Assembly: GCF_002795425.1 (NCBI RefSeq)
Contig: NZ_PHHA01000005.1
Span: forward strand, 1-64,000
Source of the DNA: Conservatibacter flavescens
Lineage (GTDB): Bacteria > Pseudomonadota > Gammaproteobacteria > Enterobacterales > Pasteurellaceae
DNA: 64,000 nucleotides
Direction of reading: 5' to 3'
Shown: in pieces, positions 49,459 to 59,352 of the stretch
Layout of the letters: each line of letters begins with the position of its first letter
Position numbering within the stretch: position 1 is the first letter of the stretch
Notes under the pieces: model-generated
What the model saw: only the letters and a program-made list of their open reading frames with translations
The model's database searches: none
Told to the model about the DNA's origin: nothing
Position numbers and translations under genes: made by a program

Positions 49459-49462
49459 ATAT

Positions 49463-49645
49463 TTATTCCTTCTCTTCCTGTGAAAAAATAGGCTCTGCTC
49501 GCTCAGCTAATAACACAGGAATCCCTTGTTCGATAGCATAAGCGACATGATCAAAATGACAAATTAAACGCTCATTCCCTTTATCATATTCCAGTCGCCC
49601 TTGACACATAGGACAAGCCACAATCTCTAATAATTTATGATTCAT
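49463..49645 (-). CDS. ycaR: Trm112-family small protein YcaR
   Basis: 60 residues. [20 protein letters not shown] and the GIPVLL segment define the UPF0434/Trm112-like family. Only the first CxxC pair is present. It overlaps lpxK by 11 bases and sits before kdsB, as in E. coli. The role is not established in bacteria. Confidence 0.93.
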   Translation of the reverse strand: MNHKLLEIVACPMCQGRLEYDKGNERLICHFDHVAYAIEQGIPVLLAERAEPIFSQEEKE

Positions 49646-50618
49646 GTTTACTCGCTTTTATTGATTCAATTAATGTAAATAATTTAGCGGTATCACCTAC
49701 TATCTCTGTTTGTACAGGCACATACCACCAGTTTTCTTGCGCAAAGCCTCGACATTTTACCGCATCTTTCTCTGTCATAAAGAGCGGTCTATTTTGGGAA
49801 AATTTTTTAAAATCTCCCGCAGTATATTCTTGGTGATCCTGAAAGGCTTGAGTAACAATTAATGCTAAACCTAACTCTTGTCGCAACATATTAAAAAAGC
49901 GTGTTGGATTGCCAATACCTGCAATGGCATTAATCTGCTCAAATTCATCAAATGTTTTTTGTTCTTGAGTCAGTAAATTCACTGCATACAGCGGAACCAA
50001 ACGCATAAAAACATCGGCTTCATTGGTTAATGCGCCATTTGTTACAACAAAATCAACCTCTCGTAAACGAGACGGCAACTCGCGTAGTGGCCCAGCCGGT
50101 AATAAAAAACCATTGCCTAATCCAAATACCGCATCCATGACCACAATTTCTATATCTCGCTGTAATTTGTAGTGCTGCAAACCATCATCACTAATAATGA
50201 TATCGAGATCATAGTGTCGTTGTAATAATTCAATACTGTGTTGACGATTGGGTGAAATACAGACCGGTACGCCTGTGCGATGCGCTAATAATACAGGTTC
50301 ATCTCCTGCTAGTTTTGGATCGGATTGCGCTGTAACAAGCAGGGGAAATGTTTTAGACTTTGCGCCATAGCCTCGAGAGATAATCCCCACTTTCATATCA
50401 CGCGCACGCAATTGTTGTACTAGCCAAAGTGTAAAAGGGGTTTTACCATTTCCCCCCACAGATAAATTGCCAACCACGATAACCGGAAGTGTTGCTTTAT
50501 AGCTTTTAAGCAATCCCCAAGCAAAAAGCTGGCGCCGTACCTGACTGACTAGCCAAAATAACGCTGAAAAAGGCAATAAAATATAACTAAGTATTATACG
50601 TTTATACCAAAATTTCAT
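49635..50618 (-). CDS. lpxK: Tetraacyldisaccharide 4'-kinase
   Basis: 327 residues. Membrane-associated P-loop kinase that phosphorylates the lipid A precursor to lipid IVA. An N-terminal membrane helix ([18 protein letters not shown]) is present. Walker A lies in [19 protein letters not shown] (about residues 48-66), and [19 protein letters not shown] is the family signature. It follows msbA by 24 bases. Confidence 0.97.
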   Translation of the reverse strand: MKFWYKRIILSYILLPFSALFWLVSQVRRQLFAWGLLKSYKATLPVIVVGNLSVGGNGKTPFTLWLVQQLRARDMKVGIISRGYGAKSKTFPLLVTAQSDPKLAGDEPVLLAHRTGVPVCISPNRQHSIELLQRHYDLDIIISDDGLQHYKLQRDIEIVVMDAVFGLGNGFLLPAGPLRELPSRLREVDFVVTNGALTNEADVFMRLVPLYAVNLLTQEQKTFDEFEQINAIAGIGNPTRFFNMLRQELGLALIVTQAFQDHQEYTAGDFKKFSQNRPLFMTEKDAVKCRGFAQENWWYVPVQTEIVGDTAKLFTLIESIKASKHES

Positions 50619-50642
50619 ACTATTGCCTCATATGTCGACACT

Positions 50643-52397
50643 TTACTCACCAAATTGCATTTGGTGCAACTGACGATAAATACCATTATGCGCCAATAAA
50701 GTTTGATGATCTCCCCGCTCTTTTACTTCACCATGCTCAATAACCAAAATTTCATCTGCTTTTTCGATGGTAGATAAACGATGAGCGATCACTAAAACTG
50801 TACGATCTTTTTGAATTTCTTCAAGGGCAGCTTGAATAGCGCGTTCTGATTCCGTATCTAGCGCTGATGTTGCTTCGTCTAAAATCAACACTGGCGCATT
50901 ACGCAATAAAGCACGAGCAATGGCTAAACGTTGGCGTTGGCCTCCCGATAAACTCGCGCCATTTTCGCCAACTATTGTGTCTAAACCATGTTCAAGGCCA
51001 TCAATAAATTCCATCGCATGCGCAGCTTTTGCCGCTTTGATAATCTCCTCTCGGCTATATTTATCAGTTGCCGCATAAGCAATATTATTCGCTATCGTGT
51101 CATTAAATAAATAAACTTGCTGCGATACAATGGCACAATTCTCACGCAAATCAGCTAACTTATATTCTTTGATATTGACACCATCTAATAAAATTTCGCC
51201 TTGTTCAATATCATAAAAACGCGGTAATAAACTAGCGATTGTTGATTTTCCTGACCCCGAACGTCCAACTAAAGCAACGGTTTTACCCGATTCAATCTGA
51301 AAAGACACGTTACGTAGTGCTGCTTGTTCTTTGCCTTGATAGCTAAAAGTGACATTCTTAAATACAACATCGCCTTTTACTTCTTTGCTTTCATATTGGC
51401 CTGTATCTTTTTCAGTTTCTAAATCCAAAATAGCAAATAAGGTTTGACATGCTGCCATTCCTCGTTGGAATTGTGCGTTCACATTGGTTAAGGATTTTAA
51501 TGGGCGCATCATAGCAAGCATAGATGAAAACACGACCGTAAAAGAACCCGCTGTCAAATTTTGGCTCATAATAGAAGGCATTGTGGCCAAATAAAGTACG
51601 GCAGCTAAGGCAAACGAAGCGATAACTTGCACAACAGGATCGGCAATCGCATCGGCCATCATCACTTTCATTCCCTTGCGACGCATATCATTACTCACAT
51701 GATTAAAACGTTCTTCTTCGATCTTCTGTCCACCAAAAGCCAAAATTTCACGGTGTCCTTTTAACATTTGTTCCGTCGTGGCCGTTAAATTCCCCATAGA
51801 ATTTTGCATATTTTTGCCTAAACGACGAAAATGTTTCGAAACCACGCGAATTAACACCGCAATAATCGGGCCAATCACAAACAATACAATAGATAATTGC
51901 CAGCTCGTATAAATCATTACACCTAGCAAAGAGAGAATATAAGCACCTTCACGCACAATCGTCACAAGAGCACCAGAAGAAGAATTGGCTATCTGTTCTG
52001 AATCATAAGTGATTCGAGATAATAAATTTCCCGCTGGGTTTTTATCAAAAAAACTCATTGACATATACATTAAATGCTTAAATACTCGGCGGCGCATCAC
52101 CATCACAACTTTGCCCGAGACCCATGCCAAACAATAAGTAGAGATAAAGCTTGATACCCCGCGTAATAATATCAATAACACAACAACCACAGACATCATC
52201 TTCAAAAATGAGGCATCGGCTTTGCCAAAACCATCATCAAGCAACGGTTTTAGCATTGAAATTAAACTCGCATCGGTTAAAGCATTAAGTACGAGAGCTA
52301 TCGCAGCAGCTATTAATCCTATTTTAAACGGTGAAATCAATGGCCATAAACGTTTGAACGTTTGCCATGTGGAAAAATCCTTATCTTGCATAATCAC
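50643..52397 (-). CDS. msbA: Lipid A export ATP-binding/permease MsbA
   Basis: 584 residues. Half-transporter with six membrane helices, then an ABC ATPase: Walker [12 protein letters not shown], signature [16 protein letters not shown], Walker [13 protein letters not shown]. It flips core-lipid A across the inner membrane. The neighbours lpxK and kdsB support MsbA over other exporters. In enterics comEC (ycaI) precedes it in the same way. Confidence 0.97.
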   Translation of the reverse strand: MIMQDKDFSTWQTFKRLWPLISPFKIGLIAAAIALVLNALTDASLISMLKPLLDDGFGKADASFLKMMSVVVVLLILLRGVSSFISTYCLAWVSGKVVMVMRRRVFKHLMYMSMSFFDKNPAGNLLSRITYDSEQIANSSSGALVTIVREGAYILSLLGVMIYTSWQLSIVLFVIGPIIAVLIRVVSKHFRRLGKNMQNSMGNLTATTEQMLKGHREILAFGGQKIEEERFNHVSNDMRRKGMKVMMADAIADPVVQVIASFALAAVLYLATMPSIMSQNLTAGSFTVVFSSMLAMMRPLKSLTNVNAQFQRGMAACQTLFAILDLETEKDTGQYESKEVKGDVVFKNVTFSYQGKEQAALRNVSFQIESGKTVALVGRSGSGKSTIASLLPRFYDIEQGEILLDGVNIKEYKLADLRENCAIVSQQVYLFNDTIANNIAYAATDKYSREEIIKAAKAAHAMEFIDGLEHGLDTIVGENGASLSGGQRQRLAIARALLRNAPVLILDEATSALDTESERAIQAALEEIQKDRTVLVIAHRLSTIEKADEILVIEHGEVKERGDHQTLLAHNGIYRQLHQMQFGE

Positions 52398-52454
52398 TCT
52401 TCTTTAAGGTCATTTATCATTACTTCTCATATTAATTATGGGTGCATTGTACCT

Positions 52455-54833
52455 TTATTTCCCCCTTTCTCCAATTATTCTACGATACCATGGTGAAAAT
52501 TTGTGCCTTGCCGTTGTGACTTTCAGTTGTTCTTGTTGAAAAATGAGGGAAACTTGTCCAAAAAATGCCGAATTATACACCGCACTTTTATGCTGATGTA
52601 ATCGCTCAATCACCTCAAAATGTGGCATTCCCCAAGCATTCCAACGGCCACTAGAAATCAACGCGATATCAGGCTGTGTTTCCGCCAATAATAATGCACT
52701 TGTCGAGGTTTTACTGCCATGATGTCCAACCTGTAACACATCTATTTTTCCCACTTGAGGCGCAAATTTTCGCTCCGTTGCAATATCCGCATCACCAGTC
52801 AACAGCACTCGGTAATAAGCATCTTCAATCAATACCACACAAGAGTCCTCATTCCCTGCCCGTTCCACAGGCTTGTTAGGAGATACGGCAGTAAATAGCA
52901 GCCCTCGCCATTCCCATTGCTTACCGGTGTAACATAAAGTGCGGTCAGTTTTCTCATAATTTTTATAAGATGACTGAAATAAAGCTGCATGAGGGTAATG
53001 CAGTAACAGCTCATCAACCCCACCTGCATGATCATTATCATCGTGGCTAATTATGATTTGTTCTAATACAATGCCTTGACGACGTAAATAAGGCAGAATC
53101 TCCAATTGCGCCATATTGCCTCCTGCCCATGCCCCCCCCGTATCATACAATACCGCATGCCCATTTTTGACGATTAATGTTGCTAATCCTTGCCCCACAT
53201 CAAGGCTTTCTAACCGCCATTGCCTCTGATTTTCCCATCGACTGATACTCCAAAAAATCAAACACGTAATGGCAATAACTCCCGTTAAAAAATAGATCCA
53301 ATAAAGCAGTCTTTTAGGTAATGAACGTTCGAGTTTTAAAGAAAAGGGAAAGGGGCTTCTCGCCAATAATTGCGCTAAAGCCATTTGTTTTTGCTGCGGT
53401 TTTTGATAAATAAAATAGCACGTAAGGCTAAATAACCCCGCTAATAAAAAGGTGAGTACTGCTATTTGTTGCCCAGAAAAATATACCCAGCTATCCGAAA
53501 AGACATTCAGCCATTCAGTACACCAAACGGCAATATTATTTGCCCATGACCATGAGCCTAGCGCGCCTGCTGTAAAAGTAGCGAACAGCACAATCGGCAC
53601 TAATAATAGACTAAATATCGGTACAATAATAAGGTTTGCCCAAAAACTATGTAATGACATACCATAAAACATCAGCAATTGAATCGGGGTAAATAACCAC
53701 AATAAACCCAACTGCAAATGCAATAACCCTAAGATATATCGCCCCTTACTTAAGGGAGAATATTGCAATGGCACGCCACGCCATTCCAATAAAGACAAAG
53801 GAAAGACTTGATACCATACAATTAAACATCCTACCGCGCCAACAGATAACCAAAAACTATCCGACAACATCATAAAAGGATCCCAAAGCAATAACACAGC
53901 CAATGTGCGTACAAACAATTGCCATACGGTAAAATATACGCGACCTAAACGGCATATCAGTACCACTCCCAACGCGATTATCGCCCGAAAAGTGGGGATT
54001 GAAAACCCAGCCAGTTCACTATACATTCCAGCCAAAAGGAGACCACCCAATAACGGCCAATAAGGGGATATGCGATATGTGGGCAGCCTCCATTGCAATA
54101 ATCGTATTAAACCAAAACCCAAGCTCATGGCTAAACCGATATGTAATCCTGAAATGGCAATTAAATGTGCTGTATTGGTTTGTTGATAAACAAGCCACGT
54201 AGCCGGTTTAAACCATGCTCGTTCTCCGAATGCCAAGGCTAATAGCAGCCCTTGCTGCTCTAAGTTAGCGGTATGTTGCAAAGCTTGATTTAATCGTTGC
54301 TGTCTCCATGAAAAATCTTCTCCTATTTTGACCGCACTTTTAATCACTGCCTGTCCTGTAATTCCCTTAGCAAACGCCCATTTTTGTCGGTCAAAACCAC
54401 CTTGATTAAGACGAGATGATAAGGGGCGCAATCGAAGTTCTCCTTGCCAAATTTCGCCCAATTTGGGTTGTGAGGGCGCTTGCCAAGTAGTGTATATCCT
54501 CGATGTCTGATTAGGCAATAACTCCGCTTCAATTACTAAGGTTTGGTAAGCCTGTTGATGTAAAATTTCGACAATAGTAAATGTCGCCTCTTGTTTTTTG
54601 GGTAAATAGGCAATCTGCTCTGCCTGCTGCACTAACTGTAAGGCTTGCCAATGAAACCAGCATAGCACTATCCCAATCATAACAGCTGTCCAATATTGTC
54701 GTGTTATCCATACAAACAATACCAAAGGCACCATCAGCCACCATGCTAATAAGCCTTCTATAGGCAATATAAGGAGCGTTCCCCCTATCAGCACAATGCT
54801 TATAGCAAGCACATCTAAATTAAAATATTTCAT
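52455..54833 (-). CDS. comEC: DNA internalization competence protein ComEC/Rec2
   Basis: 792 residues. Inner-membrane channel that brings single-stranded DNA into the cytosol during natural transformation. Order: an N-terminal OB-fold-like DUF4131 region, the Competence domain with about nine membrane spans (LIAISGLHIGLAMSLGFGLIRLL at about residues 230-252), then a C-terminal metallo-beta-lactamase-like domain (IISHDDNDHAGGVDEL, VLQVGHHGSKTSTS). Rec2 of H. influenzae is the named orthologue and also sits near dksA. Four uptake signals lie in or just before the gene. Confidence 0.96.
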   Translation of the reverse strand: MKYFNLDVLAISIVLIGGTLLILPIEGLLAWWLMVPLVLFVWITRQYWTAVMIGIVLCWFHWQALQLVQQAEQIAYLPKKQEATFTIVEILHQQAYQTLVIEAELLPNQTSRIYTTWQAPSQPKLGEIWQGELRLRPLSSRLNQGGFDRQKWAFAKGITGQAVIKSAVKIGEDFSWRQQRLNQALQHTANLEQQGLLLALAFGERAWFKPATWLVYQQTNTAHLIAISGLHIGLAMSLGFGLIRLLQWRLPTYRISPYWPLLGGLLLAGMYSELAGFSIPTFRAIIALGVVLICRLGRVYFTVWQLFVRTLAVLLLWDPFMMLSDSFWLSVGAVGCLIVWYQVFPLSLLEWRGVPLQYSPLSKGRYILGLLHLQLGLLWLFTPIQLLMFYGMSLHSFWANLIIVPIFSLLLVPIVLFATFTAGALGSWSWANNIAVWCTEWLNVFSDSWVYFSGQQIAVLTFLLAGLFSLTCYFIYQKPQQKQMALAQLLARSPFPFSLKLERSLPKRLLYWIYFLTGVIAITCLIFWSISRWENQRQWRLESLDVGQGLATLIVKNGHAVLYDTGGAWAGGNMAQLEILPYLRRQGIVLEQIIISHDDNDHAGGVDELLLHYPHAALFQSSYKNYEKTDRTLCYTGKQWEWRGLLFTAVSPNKPVERAGNEDSCVVLIEDAYYRVLLTGDADIATERKFAPQVGKIDVLQVGHHGSKTSTSALLLAETQPDIALISSGRWNAWGMPHFEVIERLHQHKSAVYNSAFFGQVSLIFQQEQLKVTTARHKFSPWYRRIIGERGK

Positions 54834-54944
54834 TTTTATACCGCACTTTTTACTTCACTGTGCCAATAAATCACAACGCTCACAACAACCTGTTGTTTTT
54901 TTAAACTCAATTTGGAAAATAGATCACAAAAATAAAATAAAAAA

Positions 54945-55048
54945 TCGAAAAAATGCTAAATAATCTCCAATATCATATTTTTCTATTTGCTAAATAGAAA
55001 AAATTCTGATATTTATAGCCCCTTTGAAAACGGGGCGTATTTTTTGCG
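54945..55048 (+). ncRNA. Candidate structured small RNA or leader attenuator upstream of dksA
   Basis: In the 297-base comEC-dksA gap an AT-rich stem with 11-bp arms TTTTTCTATTT / AAATAGAAAAA (54978-55002) is bracketed by ATATCA / TGATAT. It is followed by a GC-rich hairpin GCCCC-TTTGAAAAC-GGGGC (about 55019-55037) and TATTTTTT. That reads as a Rho-independent terminator on the plus strand, yet no plus-strand gene ends here. A weak promoter TTGGAA-15-TAAAAT (54912-54938) could start a roughly 100-base RNA. It might instead attenuate dksA. The boundaries are guesses. Confidence 0.4.
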
Positions 55049-55130
55049 TTAAACCACAACTTTAGAATAGGAATGCAGTGATCAATAAGGCTCCGCCTAA
55101 CATGGACACGTTTTCTATCAGGAGATAAAC

Positions 55131-55574
55131 ATGACAACGACAAAATCTTCTTTAAGCCTTTTAGCCTTGGCCGGCGTAGAGCCTTATCAAGAAAAAAAAG
55201 ATGAAGAATATATGAATGAAGATCAAATACTTCATTTCAGAAAAATTCTAGAAGCCTGGCATGAACAAATCATGGGCGAAGCAGAACGCACTGTTGCACA
55301 TATGCAAGATGAAGCCGCTAACTTTCCGGATCCGGCTGATCGCGCAACCCAGGAAGAAGAATTTAGTTTAGAGTTACGTAATCGTGATCGTGAACGCAAA
55401 CTACTCAAAAAAATCGAACGTACTCTTAAGAAATTAGAAACAGATGATTTCGGTTATTGCGATTCTTGTGGGGTTGAAATCGGCATTCGTCGCCTAGAAG
55501 CTCGCCCTACCGCAGATTTATGTATAGACTGCAAAACCTTAGCTGAAATCCGTGAAAAACAAATGGTTGGCTAA
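55131..55574 (+). CDS. dksA: RNA polymerase-binding transcription factor DksA
   Basis: 147 residues. Works with ppGpp in the secondary channel of RNA polymerase. The coiled coil has acidic tips ([15 protein letters not shown], residues about 64-78). The zinc finger is [25 protein letters not shown] near residues 112-136. AGGAGA lies seven bases before the ATG. About 80 bases of leader follow the terminator-like hairpin at 55019-55042. Confidence 0.97.
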   Translation: MTTTKSSLSLLALAGVEPYQEKKDEEYMNEDQILHFRKILEAWHEQIMGEAERTVAHMQDEAANFPDPADRATQEEEFSLELRNRDRERKLLKKIERTLKKLETDDFGYCDSCGVEIGIRRLEARPTADLCIDCKTLAEIREKQMVG

Positions 55575-55592
55575 ATATTCAACCGTGATCAC

Positions 55593-55620
55593 ATTGAGGG
55601 CAGACCATTCTGTCCTCAAT
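55593..55620 (+). terminator. Possible terminator hairpin after dksA
   Basis: The stem ATTGAGG-CAGA / TCTG-CCTCAAT, with one mismatched pair, begins about 20 bases after the dksA stop. Only a broken T-rich stretch follows. Confidence 0.5.
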
Positions 55621-55736
55621 ACTTCTCACCTTTTCCTTTCTGACGAAGCTGTTGACCCTAAATAAAAATCAGACTAAAATTCTGCCCATATTATCTGTAT
55701 TAGGTTTAACCTTATTCTATTATTTTGGAGTGCATT

Positions 55737-57200
55737 ATTTTAACTTATATTAAAAAATGGTTTGGCAATAAAAAATCATCTAGCCACCCTGTGTCTACCC
55801 AAACGCAGCAACATCAAGACAATAACAGCAAAGTTCATTCAGAACACAAAAACACTCATCACACAAAATCTATTAAACCTCATCGTTTTGATAAGCATAT
55901 TATAAAAGCGTCCACTCATGGGGTCAGCCCTCGCTTAATTAGCAAACATGCTTTAACGGTTGTTGAAAAGTTACATCGGCATGGTTATGAAGCTTATGTT
56001 GTAGGCGGATGTTTACGAGATATTTTATTGGGAAAAAAACCCAAAGACTTCGATATCGCCACAAATGCACGCCCTGATCAAATACAAAATATTTTTCAAC
56101 GCCAATGCCGCTTAGTCGGACGTCGCTTTCGTTTAGCTCATATCATGTTTGGGCGCGATATCATTGAAGTCGCCACATTTCGCGCTAATCATGACGAAAT
56201 TAAAAATAATCATCAAGCGCGCCAAAGTGCGGAAGGCATGTTACTACGTGATAATGTATACGGCACGCTAGAACAAGATGCTGCCCGACGGGATTTTACT
56301 GTTAATGCACTCTATTATGATCCCCAACGCAATGAGTTACATGATTATTATAATGGTATTGACGATCTCAAAGCCGGTAAGCTACGTCTAATTGGTGATC
56401 CTGTTGTTCGCTATCAGGAAGATCCTGTTCGTATGTTACGCGCCATTCGTTTTATGGCAAAACTGGATATGTTTCTCGATCAAGCAAGTCGTCAACCCAT
56501 TAAACAGCTTGCGCCTTTATTAAAAAATATTCCGCCAGCACGTTTATTTGATGAATCACTGAAGTTACTACAAAATGGTTATGGGGTAAAAACCTATGGA
56601 TTATTACGTGAATACGGGCTATTTGACCCCCTTTTCCCTACGTTAATTCCCTATTTTACCGAAAAAGAAGACAGCTTGGCAGAACGTATGATTTTAACTG
56701 CGCTCAACTCAACAGATGAGCGTATCGCTGATAATTTACGGATTAATCCAGCCTTTTTATTTGCTGCCTTTTTTTGGTATCCCTTACGTGAAAAAGTCGA
56801 TATATTAAAAAACGAAGGTGGACTCAATAATCACGATGCTTATGCCCTTGCAGGTAACGATATTATTGCGCTGTTTTGTCGTTCTCTTGCCGCGCCACGC
56901 CGTCATACAGCTGTGATCCGCGATATTTGGTCTTTACAATTACAATTAATTAAACGTACCGGTCAATATCCAGTACGCACAATGACACACCCCAAATTCC
57001 GCGCAGCATTCGATTTATTAGCGATGCGTGCTGAAGTTGAAGGAGGGGAAACGATTGAATTAGCAACCTGGTGGCATGAGTATCAATTAAGCAATCCTCA
57101 ACAACGGGAAAATCTCGTTGATGCGCAACAAAAACGGCAACCAAAACCCCGTAAAAAATATTACCGTCGTTCAAATCAATCTCGTTCTCGCAAGAGGTAG
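55737..57200 (+). CDS. pcnB: Poly(A) polymerase I, probable AUU start codon
   Basis: 487 residues from ATT 55737. Adds poly(A) tails that promote RNA decay. Nucleotidyltransferase motif VVGGCLRDILLGKKPKDFDIAT is at about residues 82-103; RRDFTVNALYYDP and PVRMLRAIRFMAKL follow, and the C-terminus is basic (RKKYYRRSNQSRSRKR). No ATG or GTG lies near the N-terminus. The frame opens at TTG 55725, which has no ribosome binding site. GGAG at 55727-55730 is six bases before ATT 55737. E. coli pcnB is known to start at AUU, and M-L-T-Y-I here resembles its M-F-T-R-V. Confidence 0.92.
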   Translation: MLTYIKKWFGNKKSSSHPVSTQTQQHQDNNSKVHSEHKNTHHTKSIKPHRFDKHIIKASTHGVSPRLISKHALTVVEKLHRHGYEAYVVGGCLRDILLGKKPKDFDIATNARPDQIQNIFQRQCRLVGRRFRLAHIMFGRDIIEVATFRANHDEIKNNHQARQSAEGMLLRDNVYGTLEQDAARRDFTVNALYYDPQRNELHDYYNGIDDLKAGKLRLIGDPVVRYQEDPVRMLRAIRFMAKLDMFLDQASRQPIKQLAPLLKNIPPARLFDESLKLLQNGYGVKTYGLLREYGLFDPLFPTLIPYFTEKEDSLAERMILTALNSTDERIADNLRINPAFLFAAFFWYPLREKVDILKNEGGLNNHDAYALAGNDIIALFCRSLAAPRRHTAVIRDIWSLQLQLIKRTGQYPVRTMTHPKFRAAFDLLAMRAEVEGGETIELATWWHEYQLSNPQQRENLVDAQQKRQPKPRKKYYRRSNQSRSRKR

Positions 57201-57205
57201 CCACA

Positions 57206-57691
57206 ATGAATTGTGTTTACATTGCTTTAGGCAGTAATTTAGATTCACCATCGGCACAATTAACGCAGGCTTTGCAACGTCTTGATCATTTACCGATGAG
57301 CAAACTCGTAAAATACAGTTCATTTTATCGCAGCCAACCCCTTGGACCACAAGATCAGCCAGATTATATTAATGCCGTTGCCTGTTTACATACGGCATTG
57401 TCGCCCTTGGTACTGCTTGATGCATTACAAAATATCGAAAATGAACAAGGCCGGATTCGCGCACGCCGTTGGGGTGAGCGCACCCTCGATCTCGATATTC
57501 TATTATATAATAATGATATTATGGATTCAGAACGTTTGACCGTGCCTCATTATGATATGTATAACCGCGAATTTGTCATTGTGCCACTCTACGAAATCGC
57601 ACCTAATTTAGTGTTTCCAGATGGGAAAAAAATTGCTGATTTAATACCGCACTTCGCCCATCATACCATGCAAAAGTGCGGTGAATTTTAA
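57206..57691 (+). CDS. folK: Hydroxymethyl-dihydropterin pyrophosphokinase
   Basis: 161 residues. Transfers pyrophosphate from ATP to 6-hydroxymethyl-dihydropterin in folate synthesis. YIALGSNLDSP near the N-terminus and RRWGERTLDLDILLY (about residues 90-104) are the HPPK signatures. It starts five bases after pcnB, the enteric arrangement. Two exact uptake signals in inverted orientation lie in its last 15 codons. Confidence 0.97.
   Translation: MNCVYIALGSNLDSPSAQLTQALQRLDHLPMSKLVKYSSFYRSQPLGPQDQPDYINAVACLHTALSPLVLLDALQNIENEQGRIRARRWGERTLDLDILLYNNDIMDSERLTVPHYDMYNREFVIVPLYEIAPNLVFPDGKKIADLIPHFAHHTMQKCGEF
57646..57682. terminator. Inverted uptake-signal pair at the folK 3' end
   Basis: ACCGCACTT (57646) and AAGTGCGGT (57674) are exact reverse complements separated by 19 bases and overlap the last codons of folK. 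The gene converges on the OppA-like gene, so the stem could end transcripts from either side. The T run is weak. Confidence 0.5.
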
Positions 57692-57695
57692 ACCT

Positions 57696-59240
57696 TTATT
57701 TTTGACGATAGAGATCTTTACTATATATAATTTGGGTAGGATTTTGTAACTTATAGCCTCCTACACTCGGATCAATATAGACGGGCAAGCGATATTGAAA
57801 AATCGGCAAAAAGACATAATCATTTTGTACCAATTGTTCAAGCTGCTGATAAACATTCATTCGCTGCTCCGACGTGAGGTTTGCTTCAAGGCTTTGTTCT
57901 AATAATTTATCTGCAATATCATTTTGATAACCCATTTTATTATCTGGGCTACGTGAATAAAGTAGATTCAAAAATGCAGAAGGATCATTATAATCCGCAC
58001 ACCAACCTGAACGAATAACCTGAAAATCGCCTTTATTTCGCTTTTCTTGTAGCTGTTGCCAGCTTACTGGTTCGGCGTTGACACGAATCATATCTGATTG
58101 TGACCACATACGAATAATACGCTGAGCAATATTACTATGCATGCCTTGAGTATCATAGGTTAAGCGCAATTGTAATGGTTTGGTTTCACTCACGCCTTGT
58201 TGTTGTAATAGCTGTTCTACGACAGTAGGATTCCAACTTTCTTCATTTTCTTGTTGTAAGTTATAGGGTAAAAAATGTCCATCTGCTCGCCCATTGATGC
58301 CTTCATTTTGCACAATAGCCGAAGGCGAAATGAGTGAAACTAACGCGTTTCGAACCCCTCTTTCTTTTAACATGGGATCACGAAAGTTAAACTCATAATA
58401 ATAGGTGCATAGTTGGGGGAAATACTGCGTATTTTCACTGTCTTGAGAAGGAGAAAACAGTAAATCAATCTCTGTGAATAAACTATTCAAGGCCAATTTC
58501 TGATAAAAAACCTGCTCAAAATGCACCGCACTTTTTGCCCAATAGTAGGGATTTTGCTGTAATAGAATCTGAGCACCTTCCTGATGTTCGACCCTATAAG
58601 CCCCATTACTGATAAAAGCGCCCTCAGAATTATCCAAGTACTGAGGCAATAACGCAACATGGGCCAACATATCGGGTAAATATGGCACTGCTTTATCCAG
58701 CTCTATTTGTAAAGTGCGGTCATTTTTTGCTGAAATTCCAAGCTGCTCCACAGGCAATTCATGGGCAATAACCGCTTGGGCATTACGCAAATTGATAAAA
58801 GGCAAATAGGCTTTTAACGGACTATCGGATAATGCTAACTGCTGCCAACTGCGTACAAAATCATGTGCAGTTACCGCCTCACCATTTGACCATTTTGCCT
58901 CTTGACGTAAAGTAAAAAACCATGTTTTTTTATCTGTACTTTGCCATGCTTCAGCTACGCCAGCCTGAACCTTACCTTCAGTATCCACAATGACCAAGCC
59001 TTCAAACAAATCGCGTAAAAACTGAAATTGAGCTTGGCTCTTCGCTTGATATAAATTTGTCGTTAAATCATCGTACACACCACGTGTTAACTTCGTTTCA
59101 TTCGGTGTTGATGTATCAGCATCAAGGGTAGGTGACGGTGTATGAGGTATAGGTTGAGCCATCTCACTTTGAGGCTCACACCCTGTCAACCCTAACCAAA
59201 TGGCAGCAAATATCACCGCACTTTTCTTTTTTACTCCCAT
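57696..59240 (-). CDS. OppA-like peptide-binding lipoprotein (SBP family 5)
   Basis: 514 residues. The lipoprotein signal has lipobox LTGC (cysteine near residue 21). The mature protein has the family 5 solute-binding fold: LTRGVYDDLTTNLYQAKSQ near the start, WFFTLRQEAKWSNGEAVTAHDFVRSW, ISNGAYRV and GWCADYNDPSAFLNLLYS. It resembles oligopeptide-binding proteins. H. influenzae has a comparable orphan. No permease or ATPase genes are adjacent, so it must borrow a transporter or serve another role. Peptide transporters are typical GcvB targets. Three uptake signals occur in the gene. Confidence 0.9.
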   Translation of the reverse strand: MGVKKKSAVIFAAIWLGLTGCEPQSEMAQPIPHTPSPTLDADTSTPNETKLTRGVYDDLTTNLYQAKSQAQFQFLRDLFEGLVIVDTEGKVQAGVAEAWQSTDKKTWFFTLRQEAKWSNGEAVTAHDFVRSWQQLALSDSPLKAYLPFINLRNAQAVIAHELPVEQLGISAKNDRTLQIELDKAVPYLPDMLAHVALLPQYLDNSEGAFISNGAYRVEHQEGAQILLQQNPYYWAKSAVHFEQVFYQKLALNSLFTEIDLLFSPSQDSENTQYFPQLCTYYYEFNFRDPMLKERGVRNALVSLISPSAIVQNEGINGRADGHFLPYNLQQENEESWNPTVVEQLLQQQGVSETKPLQLRLTYDTQGMHSNIAQRIIRMWSQSDMIRVNAEPVSWQQLQEKRNKGDFQVIRSGWCADYNDPSAFLNLLYSRSPDNKMGYQNDIADKLLEQSLEANLTSEQRMNVYQQLEQLVQNDYVFLPIFQYRLPVYIDPSVGGYKLQNPTQIIYSKDLYRQK

Positions 59241-59352
59241 GAACAGATTAGCCTTATATTATTCGATATTTGTTTATTCTTTATCAATTATACCAATTTC
59301 TCACAAAAACAGATAAAATTTCCTAAAATTGATGTACTCATCACGAGGCTAT

